Shown here: piece by piece, positions 1-5,154 of the stretch
How positions within the stretch are numbered: position 1 is the stretch's first letter
Layout: every line of letters begins with the position of its first letter
From: JABMRP01 sp964444795
GTDB taxonomy: Bacteria; Planctomycetota; Planctomycetia; Pirellulales; Thermoguttaceae
NCBI GenBank assembly: GCA_964444795.1
Contig: CAYUIQ010000315.1
Coordinates: 1 to 8,564 of the forward strand
Length of the DNA stretch: 8,564 nucleotides
Direction: 5' to 3'
Notes under the pieces: model-generated
The model's input: the letters and a program-made list of their open reading frames with translations, nothing else
Databases searched by the model: none
What the model was told of the DNA's origin: nothing
Position numbers and translations under genes: made by a program

Positions 1-91
1 GCTGCTCAAACTATCGATTGAACTGACTCTCGCTATTCGCTTGCGTAAGGCCTAGCGGAGAGGGGAGGAATCGATCATCGAGATCAGTTCA

Positions 92-130
92 CGCAACCGC
101 CCGGGGGTTCATCTCCGGGCGGTTTGCGTT
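92..130 (+). terminator. Probable rho-independent terminator of an off-window gene
   Basis: A 10-bp perfect stem, AACCGCCCGG (95-104) with CCGGGCGGTT (115-124), closes a 10-nt loop. CGC 92-94 can extend it with GCG 126-128 across a one-base bulge. A T-rich run (TTTGCGTTTCTT) follows on the + strand, while the minus strand has no T run, so it most likely ends a rightward gene lying left of the window. Positions 2-55 are open in one + frame up to a TAG, which could be that gene's tail, but the short peptide is not recognisable. The rest of 1-218 shows nothing else I can support. Confidence 0.5.
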
Positions 131-218
131 TCTTGGCGTAGGCGCTCGGAGTTGATGTCGTACACAACGACGATACGACGATCAAGATCGTGAAACGGAT
201 AGGCAGCCCGTTTTCCAC

Positions 219-1427
219 TCAGTCCGGCTCCGGCCGGCTTTCCGGATCGGTGGGCTTGAAGACCAGGGGATGTTCGGAGGCGGGGTCGGCAATGTGGATG
301 GCCGTTTTTCCGGCCAGCAGGTCGTCCAGCGTCTTGCCCACCAACTCGGCACGCCAGCCGGTGGCCAATTGCGGCGGTTCGTCGGGAGAGTGTTTCCCCT
401 GGCCGGTTCGGTAGGCCACGAAATCGCGGACGTCGCTGGGGTTGCCGACCAACGCCGGCGCCAACTCCGCTTGCCGGCAGATGCAGCTCAGCGCCGCGGA
501 GAGAAACTGGCCCAAGACGGGAAGTTGGGGTGAATGCTTCGATCGCAGCCGGCCCGGCCGCTTCTCCTCGGGCATGGCCAAGGCGCGCTCGATACACTGG
601 GATAACTGGGGGAGAATCGAGTGCAGGTCCCGGCGCTGCATGCCGCGCACGGCACCAATGCGTTTTGCGTCGGCCGTCTTTCGCCGGGCCAGTTCGACGA
701 TCAGGTCGTCGCGGAGTACGCGCCGTCGAGGGCAATTGCGCCCCGCGGCGGTCGTTTCGCGCCAGCGCCACAATTCCCGCACGATCGCCAGTCCGCGACG
801 ATCCAATCCCGAACTGCCCGACACGCGCCGCCAACGTTCTCCATTGAGAGACTCTTCGACCGATTCTTGCCATGCCTCCAACTCGTCTTCCAGCCACCCG
901 GCTCGGCCCAATTCGGCAAGCCGCCGGCTCAGCGTCTCGTAGAGGGGATGCAGGTATCGGACGTCGTCCAGGGCGTACTCGATCTGGCGGTCCGATAGGG
1001 GCCGGCGCCGCCAGTCGGTGCGTGTCTCTCCCTTGGAGGCCTTTTCGCCGAGGATTTTTCCCAGCAGCGTGGCGTAGCCGGCCGGATACTCGCAGCCGAC
1101 CAACCCGGCGGCCATCTGGACGTCGAATAAATTGGCCGGCCCGCGCCCCACGGCCCGCAGGCAGAACTCCAACTCGCCCCGCCCGGCGTGCATGATCGTC
1201 CTGTGTCCGGGACGCACGACGACCTCCCAAAACGGAGTGACGTCGCTGACCGCCATCGCGTCGATGACCGCAAAACGCCCACCGGAGGCAACCTGGATCA
1301 GGCAAAGCTGGGGATGATACGTGTCTTCGGAGACGAATTCCGTATCCAGGGCAATCGAGTCGGCTTTGGCCAACTCCTCACAATAGCAGCGCAGTTGTTC
1401 GTCGCTGGTGATATGTTCGTGGGACAC
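219..1427 (-). CDS. rnd: Ribonuclease D (DEDD 3'-5' exoribonuclease with HRDC domain)
   Basis: A 402-residue cytoplasmic exoribonuclease of the RNase D family, which trims 3' ends of tRNA precursors and other structured RNAs using two metal ions. The DEDD nuclease domain covers about 1-170: Exo I has D28 and E30 (ALDTEFVSEDTYHPQLCLIQ), Exo III is YALDD with Y151 and D155, and NLFDVQ lies at 99-104. The HRDC domain (about 211-283) shows ELWRWRE and PRRRVLRDD. A further C-terminal region (about 300-395) ends in LDDLLAGKTAIHIADP; it sits where E. coli RNase D has a second HRDC-like domain. The start is GTG at 1427, chosen because ITSDEQL then falls at the usual family N-terminus; no clear Shine-Dalgarno precedes it. 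Oddity: the Exo II segment reads HAGRGELEF, with E85 where E. coli RNase D has Asp (HAGSEDLEV). It lies downstream of the antiporter gene on the same strand and could share its transcript. Confidence 0.93.
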   Translation of the reverse strand: MSHEHITSDEQLRCYCEELAKADSIALDTEFVSEDTYHPQLCLIQVASGGRFAVIDAMAVSDVTPFWEVVVRPGHRTIMHAGRGELEFCLRAVGRGPANLFDVQMAAGLVGCEYPAGYATLLGKILGEKASKGETRTDWRRRPLSDRQIEYALDDVRYLHPLYETLSRRLAELGRAGWLEDELEAWQESVEESLNGERWRRVSGSSGLDRRGLAIVRELWRWRETTAAGRNCPRRRVLRDDLIVELARRKTADAKRIGAVRGMQRRDLHSILPQLSQCIERALAMPEEKRPGRLRSKHSPQLPVLGQFLSAALSCICRQAELAPALVGNPSDVRDFVAYRTGQGKHSPDEPPQLATGWRAELVGKTLDDLLAGKTAIHIADPASEHPLVFKPTDPESRPEPD

Positions 1428-1461
1428 GTTGGCGGAACACTCTGACAGGGGGGGCGGTGGC

Positions 1462-1485
1462 GGGGAGAAATGGGAGACTCTCCCC
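1462..1485. promoter_or_regulatory. Inverted repeat upstream of rnd
   Basis: GGGGAGA (1462-1468) pairs with TCTCCCC (1479-1485), and GGGAGA (1472-1477) can pair with the same right arm, so two alternative hairpins compete. It lies 35-58 bp upstream of the rnd GTG, in the 161-bp gap behind the antiporter gene. It could be a leader hairpin or an operator. It is followed by TTATTGT on the + strand, but no rightward gene ends here, so a terminator role is unlikely. The rest of this gap shows no clear promoter. Confidence 0.25.
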
Positions 1486-1588
1486 TTATTGTACCGGTCG
1501 CCACGCCGTAAGCATAGATTGGTTGGTTCCGTAAATTAGGTTGGCCGTCCGGGTATTTGCGCCCGCCGATTGGAGGCACGGCCGCCCC

Positions 1589-3250
1589 CTAGAGAAACAG
1601 CAGCGTGGTCACCACCAGCAGCGGCAGCAGGAACACAATGCTGTAGAGCATGTATCCGAAGAAGCTGGGCATGCGGACGCCCGATTTCTCGGCAATGGCC
1701 TTGACCATGAAATTCGGACCGTTGCCGATGTAGGTCATCGCTCCCATGAACACGGCCCCCAGGCTGATGGCGACCAACAGGGTTTCGGCCACGCCGGCCA
1801 CCAGATTCTCGCCGCCGAGCGTCTTGGCCGTCTCGAAGAAGACCACGTAGGTCGGCGCGTTGTCCAATACCGAGGAAAGGCTGCCGGTGAGCCAGAAGAA
1901 GTGCATCGGGGTTGTCAGCCCCAGTTGCTGTCCCTGGACTCCCAGGATTTGCAGTGGCGCTTGCATGCAGATGAAGATTCCGAAGAACAGCGCGGCCACC
2001 TCGATGATGGCGTGGTAGTTGAACTTGTTGGCCAAACGAATGGCCTGACTCCCCAACCCAAGCGACAACGCGACCAGCGCCAATTGCACCACTTCGCGGA
2101 GGAAGTGCCAGGGGTGCCAGCCGGTATTCAGCAACGGCTTCGTCGGGTCGAGCAGGGCCACCGAGAGCACCACGCCGATGAGCAGAAGCGAGTTGGGCCA
2201 CAGCCCGGAGAACTTCAGCCGCCGCACCCGCGTTTCGTCCAGGGCGATGTCCCGGACCGTCTCCTTCGGGTAGTACCAGAACTTGTCGACGACGTAATAC
2301 ATGCCGATCAGGACCCCGTTGACGAACAGCCACGCGGGCCAGAGCGAGAACGTCCAGAGGAAGGGGACACCGCGCAAGAATCCCAGGAACAAGGGCGGAT
2401 CGCCGATCGGCAGCAGGCAACCGCCGCAGTTGCACACGACGAAGATAAAGAAAATGACCGTATGCTTGACGTGCTTGCGCTCGCTATTGGTTTCCAGCAC
2501 GGGGCGGATCAGCAACATCGCCGCACCGGTGGTACCGATGAAGCTGGCCAGGAGTCCACCGACGGCGATAAACGAGGCGTTGGTCAGGCTGTGGGCGGGC
2601 AGGTCGCCCTCGATGCGAATACCGCCGCTGATCGTGTAAAGGCTGAACAACAGCATGATGAAGGGAATGTATTCGGCCAGGATGGCGTTGGCGAGCATGG
2701 CCCCGGCGACGCCGAAGTTCAATCCCCCGGCCGAGGGATCCACCACGGCGTGTCCGGGCCAGTGCAACTCGACCGGGTGCGCGTGCAGCACCAGGTAGTA
2801 CAGCAGCGTGAGCAGGCCCAAGCCGGAGGCGACGAGGAAGCGGTTTCGGTTGCTCTCCCACCAATGCTCGGTGGCCGGAATCAAGGGCAGCACGGCAATG
2901 GCACCCAGCAGGAGCACAAACGGCGTGACCATCCAGTAGGGTGGATGGGCGGCCACCGTGCCGTGTCCGGCGTCGGTTCCTTCGTGACGAGCCGTTTCGG
3001 GCCTCACGTCATCTTCACCAGATTGCGCGTCTTGCCCGAGCGGTTCGTGATTCTTGCCGTCGTCCTTACCCGGGGGGTGAGCGGCGGTTCCGTTGTCCGT
3101 TGCCGCCGGGGTCTCGCCGTGGTGGCTGCCCGTGTCGGCCAGCCGGTCCAACAGGCCCGTACCGGCCGCCAGGCCGTAAAGGATGAGAATGCCGACAATG
3201 GTGACCATCAAGGGTTTATCGGAGGTGGGCGACGGACTGGGTTGGTGCAT
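1589..3250 (-). CDS. NhaD-like sodium:proton antiporter (ion-transporter superfamily)
   Basis: A 553-residue polytopic inner-membrane protein of the NhaD/citrate-transporter type, likely exchanging Na+ for H+; the substrate is inferred from family resemblance. One hydrophobic segment lies at about 15-34, followed by a hydrophilic loop (40-105), then many membrane segments from 106 to the C-terminus. Family-like motifs are FIGTTGAAMLLIRP (237-250), PIGDPPLFLGF (281-291), TGSLSSVLDNAPTYVVFF (455-472) and YIGNGPNFMVKAIAEKSG (507-524). The two Asn/Asp-containing half-sites around GDPP and SVLDNAP are what one expects for the paired re-entrant hairpins of this fold. Oddities: the first loop is rich in His, Asp and Glu with seven histidines, and C-N-C-G-G-C (273-278) precedes GDPP. 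The start is ATG at 3250 with a weak ribosome-binding site. A citrate or arsenite-type substrate cannot be excluded. Confidence 0.85.
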   Translation of the reverse strand: MHQPSPSPTSDKPLMVTIVGILILYGLAAGTGLLDRLADTGSHHGETPAATDNGTAAHPPGKDDGKNHEPLGQDAQSGEDDVRPETARHEGTDAGHGTVAAHPPYWMVTPFVLLLGAIAVLPLIPATEHWWESNRNRFLVASGLGLLTLLYYLVLHAHPVELHWPGHAVVDPSAGGLNFGVAGAMLANAILAEYIPFIMLLFSLYTISGGIRIEGDLPAHSLTNASFIAVGGLLASFIGTTGAAMLLIRPVLETNSERKHVKHTVIFFIFVVCNCGGCLLPIGDPPLFLGFLRGVPFLWTFSLWPAWLFVNGVLIGMYYVVDKFWYYPKETVRDIALDETRVRRLKFSGLWPNSLLLIGVVLSVALLDPTKPLLNTGWHPWHFLREVVQLALVALSLGLGSQAIRLANKFNYHAIIEVAALFFGIFICMQAPLQILGVQGQQLGLTTPMHFFWLTGSLSSVLDNAPTYVVFFETAKTLGGENLVAGVAETLLVAISLGAVFMGAMTYIGNGPNFMVKAIAEKSGVRMPSFFGYMLYSIVFLLPLLVVTTLLFL

Positions 3251-3413
3251 CCTACTGGTCTCTGCCTCTTGGTCAGGTGGGATTGTAAGGGGGGGAAACT
3301 ATTAAGCAGAGAGGATTCCGTCGGAGAAATCAAGTCCCATCCCCGGGAAGCGGGGAAATCGCCTTTCAAGAGAAGATTACCTCATTTTCTCGGCAACAGT
3401 TTTCTGGAAATAC

Positions 3414-3441
3414 TTGACACGGCGGGAAAAATCGGAATACT
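3414..3441 (+). promoter_or_regulatory. Sigma70-like promoter for the small gene
   Basis: TTGACA (3414-3419) is a perfect -35 match. After 16 bp comes AATACT (3436-3441), four of six matches to the -10 consensus. Transcription would begin near 3448, leaving a leader of about 120 nt before the TTG at 3569. Planctomycete promoter rules are less well known, so this is a sequence match only. Confidence 0.4.
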
Positions 3442-3555
3442 CAAGATTAAGGGCGTGACCCGGGGAGGCAGGAGGGGTGTCACATCAGCGTAAAGGGTTA
3501 CGATCGCCCCCTCGTTCATTTCCGCCCGTCGTCGGCGGCTGCGAGCAGCAAAGGG

Positions 3556-3561
3556 AAGGAG
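3556..3561 (+). promoter_or_regulatory. Shine-Dalgarno deciding a TTG start
   Basis: AAGGAG lies 7 nt before the TTG at 3569. This strong site at good spacing supports the TTG as the start of the small gene; an ATG 30 bp later would discard the conserved-looking PKSVLEAIK head. Confidence 0.6.
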
Positions 3562-3568
3562 CAAGGCG

Positions 3569-3781
3569 TTGCCTAAGTCTGTGTTGGAAGCGATCAAAAT
3601 GGGGATGTGGGACTACGAACCCCCCGAGGTTTGCGGCGATCAATTCGACGCCACCGCATCAATGCCCGGCACCAAGGAGAAGTTGGCCACCATGGCGGAA
3701 CGGGTTGGTGCCGGTCTGCCACTGTGGCATCCGAGAGATCGCGACGATCTGGACGATCCACCGCCGAAGAAACCTCGCTAA
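3569..3781 (+). CDS. Small conserved-looking protein of unknown function (70 aa)
   Basis: A 70-residue soluble acidic/basic mixed protein beginning MPKSVLEAIKMGMWDYEPPE. Visible pieces are an amphipathic head (SVLEAIKMGMWDYEP, about 4-18), a FDAT-x-x-MPGT-x-EKL stretch (26-38), a helical AERVGAGLPLWHP (43-55) and a charged, proline-rich tail (RDRDDLDDPPPKKPR). No signal peptide or membrane segment is present. The TTG start is supported by AAGGAG 7 nt upstream and a promoter-like pair at 3414-3441. From memory, very similar short proteins (MPKSVLEAIKMG-, then LPLWHP) recur in planctomycetes; I could not check this. It stands alone, with a divergent antiporter gene behind it and a convergent gene ahead, so context does not reveal a role. 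The low-complexity tail is ordinary for such proteins. Confidence 0.75.
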   Translation: MPKSVLEAIKMGMWDYEPPEVCGDQFDATASMPGTKEKLATMAERVGAGLPLWHPRDRDDLDDPPPKKPR

Positions 3782-3849
3782 CAGCCTGTCCCCTTTTTCA
3801 ACCCGCGATTCATTGGACCTTCCACGTTGGCCCTTCGAGGCCGGCGCGG

Positions 3850-4875
3850 TCACGAACGGCTTTGGAGTGCCGTTTTACGGAGAAAGAGATCGAGAAGAAA
3901 GCGGTTGATCCGTTGCCGCTGCTCCGTGTCGGAGTGGGCCTTCCACTGCGAGATTCGTGCCAGAAGTGTCTCTAGCAGGGCTTCGGAGTCTCCCGAGCCG
4001 GCCGTGGGGGATCGCCCTGCGGCGTTCTGCCTCCGATATCGCTCGACGAGTTCGAGCATCGCGTCGAGGTAGGGCATCCGCTGTTGGGTTTCCAAGGCGT
4101 AATAGCCTTCCATCTTGTCCAGAAACCACGGTTCGATCAGCGCCACGAGGTTGTCGCGAAACTGTTCGCGCCCCGGGCCGTTGAGTTCATCGACCGTTTG
4201 CCACCAATCGAGATCCTCGGTAGACCTCTCGTCCACGTCCCCGATCAATTCGCGGCGTGTCTGGAGCGTTTCACCGGTTAAGTCGTGGGTCGACATCCAT
4301 CGCACTTGGGCATCGCGGACGAATCGGCTCATTTGCTCTCGCATGGCCGGTTTGGCGGACGACTTCCAGCGGTCGACTCGATCCAGCAAGGTCGAGACAA
4401 AACGGAGGCCACTATCCCCGCTCTGGGCGTCGCCGGTCTGATCGCCGGCATGGCAGACTCGGTGGAGTTGCCGGCATAGCGTGGTAGTTTGGAGGCTGTA
4501 GTCGAGATAGGCTGACCGCTCTTCCTTGGCCAGCGCGAAATACCGGTCGACCTTGTCCACGAACCAGGGCTTCAACAGCGTCTCGAAATTGCGCCAGAGT
4601 AGATCGCGGCCTTGCGGCGACAGTTGTTCGGAGGTCGACTCCCAGTCGACCCCCAGGTGCAACTCCTTCTCCAAACGCCGTACCAGCGTCAACTGCACGT
4701 CGTGGGGCTCCTCGGCCAATTCCCGAGTTAGCAGCCAGCGAAAGAGTCCGTCCCGGTCGGCCAGCGCCGGATCGGGGAGCGGCGGGTCGAGAATCCGGGC
4801 GGCCGCAAGCAGCGAAACCGCCACGACCGACACCGAGATCACGCTAGCCAGCAAGATTCGCTTTTTCTTGATCAC
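3850..4875 (-). CDS. Membrane-anchored protein with two PWF-x-DK repeats, unknown function
   Basis: A 341-residue protein that I do not recognise as a named family. A Lys/Arg-rich start (IKKKR) is followed by one hydrophobic segment at about 7-27, with no lipobox Cys or obvious cleavage site, so it is probably an N-terminal anchor with the rest in the periplasm. The body is an internal duplication. Unit 1 (about 77-193) and unit 2 (about 223-335) each run DW, then PWFVDK (103-108) or PWFLDK (249-254), then Y-x-AL and YLD (123-125; 269-271), a spacer ending GDS, and finally RVDRWK or RISQWK with a helical Arg-rich end. Both units look mostly alpha-helical. The start is GTG at 4875, chosen because it gives the basic-then-hydrophobic N-terminus; GGGG 5 nt upstream is a weak ribosome-binding site. 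It is divergent from the TolC-like gene and converges on the small gene. Confidence 0.8.
   Translation of the reverse strand: MIKKKRILLASVISVSVVAVSLLAAARILDPPLPDPALADRDGLFRWLLTRELAEEPHDVQLTLVRRLEKELHLGVDWESTSEQLSPQGRDLLWRNFETLLKPWFVDKVDRYFALAKEERSAYLDYSLQTTTLCRQLHRVCHAGDQTGDAQSGDSGLRFVSTLLDRVDRWKSSAKPAMREQMSRFVRDAQVRWMSTHDLTGETLQTRRELIGDVDERSTEDLDWWQTVDELNGPGREQFRDNLVALIEPWFLDKMEGYYALETQQRMPYLDAMLELVERYRRQNAAGRSPTAGSGDSEALLETLLARISQWKAHSDTEQRQRINRFLLDLFLRKTALQSRS
3855..3876 (+). terminator. Weak terminator candidate for the small gene
   Basis: AACGGC (3855-3860) and GCCGTT (3869-3874) form a 6-bp stem around an 8-nt loop and end in TTTT. It lies about 75 bp past the small gene's stop, overlapping the last codons of the convergent gene. 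The short T run makes this tentative. Confidence 0.25.
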
Positions 4876-4897
4876 CGAAACCCCGTCCGAAAAATTC

Positions 4898-4909
4898 GTA
4901 ACACGTTAC
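4898..4909. promoter_or_regulatory. Palindrome upstream of the duplicated anchored protein
   Basis: GTAAC, two bases, then GTTAC forms a short perfect inverted repeat 22 bp before the GTG at 4875. This size and position suit an operator. On the minus strand, TAGACA lies about 17 bp upstream of AGTAAC, which overlaps the repeat, giving a weak promoter possibility. Confidence 0.2.
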
Positions 4910-4940
4910 TTGAAGCCATGCATCTGTTGTCTATTCGCCG

Positions 4941-4972
4941 GAGAAGTCCCTTCTCTTGGAGGGCAACTTCTC
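4941..4972. promoter_or_regulatory. Stem-loop with alternative pairing in the divergent spacer
   Basis: GAGAAGTCCC (4941-4950) pairs with GGG (4961-4963) and ACTTCTC (4966-4972) across a two-base CA bulge. Alternatively, GAGAAG (4941-4946) pairs locally with CTTCTC (4950-4955) around a 3-nt loop. The two folds exclude each other. It lies 66-97 bp upstream of the GTG at 4875, so it would be in the leader of that gene if transcription starts further right. Confidence 0.3.
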
Positions 4973-5068
4973 GATTTTCAATCCTAGCTCATCCGAAAGA
5001 AGGCCGCTAATCGGGGGGATTCAATGCCCCTGGACAGCCCCGAGCCGCCATTTTGCACACACGGACCG

Positions 5069-5096
5069 ATTGACGGCAACCCCTCGACCTGTCAAT
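5069..5096. promoter_or_regulatory. Inverted repeat and -35-like elements before the TolC-like gene
   Basis: ATTGAC (5069-5074) and GTCAAT (5091-5096) are inverted copies 16 bp apart. The left copy contains TTGACG and the right copy, read on the minus strand, TTGACA; both resemble -35 boxes. Neither has a good -10 at 16-18 bp, so this may instead be an operator half-site pair. It lies about 60-85 bp upstream of the ATG at 5155. Confidence 0.25.
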
Positions 5097-5140
5097 TTAG
5101 TGGAAGAACCTACCCGAACCAAGCCACATTGCCCCTCGTT

Positions 5141-5146
5141 GGGAGG
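5141..5146 (+). promoter_or_regulatory. Shine-Dalgarno deciding the ATG at 5155
   Basis: GGGAGG ends 8 nt before ATG 5155. An in-frame GTG at 5146 overlaps this site and has no ribosome-binding site of its own, so the ATG is preferred. Confidence 0.55.
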
Positions 5147-5154
5147 TGTTATCC

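Larger units (their letters stand above)
3251..3568. other. Divergent intergenic spacer
   Basis: This 318-bp gap separates the antiporter gene (leftward) from the small rightward gene. It contains a short hairpin, TCCCCG (3340-3345) with CGGGGA (3351-3356), about 90 bp upstream of the antiporter start. It also holds the promoter at 3414-3441 and the ribosome-binding site at 3556-3561. I could not pick a convincing leftward promoter and saw no further gene. Confidence 0.5.

Noticed and set aside
2..55. Open + frame ending at TAG, possible C-terminus of an upstream gene
   Set aside because: Only 17 codons, no recognisable sequence, and the other frames are not informative; the downstream hairpin is consistent with a gene end but does not prove this frame.
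109..1305. 398-codon minus frame overlapping rnd
   Set aside because: Arg/Pro/Gly-rich out-of-frame shadow of rnd, which has clear DEDD and HRDC motifs.
1541..3493. 650-codon open frame on the + strand opposite the antiporter gene
   Set aside because: It is the complement of a well-supported antiporter gene; its Gln/Asp/His-rich product is typical of antisense high-GC shadow frames.
5146..5154. GTG at 5146 as start of the TolC-like gene
   Set aside because: It overlaps the GGGAGG that is well placed for the ATG at 5155.
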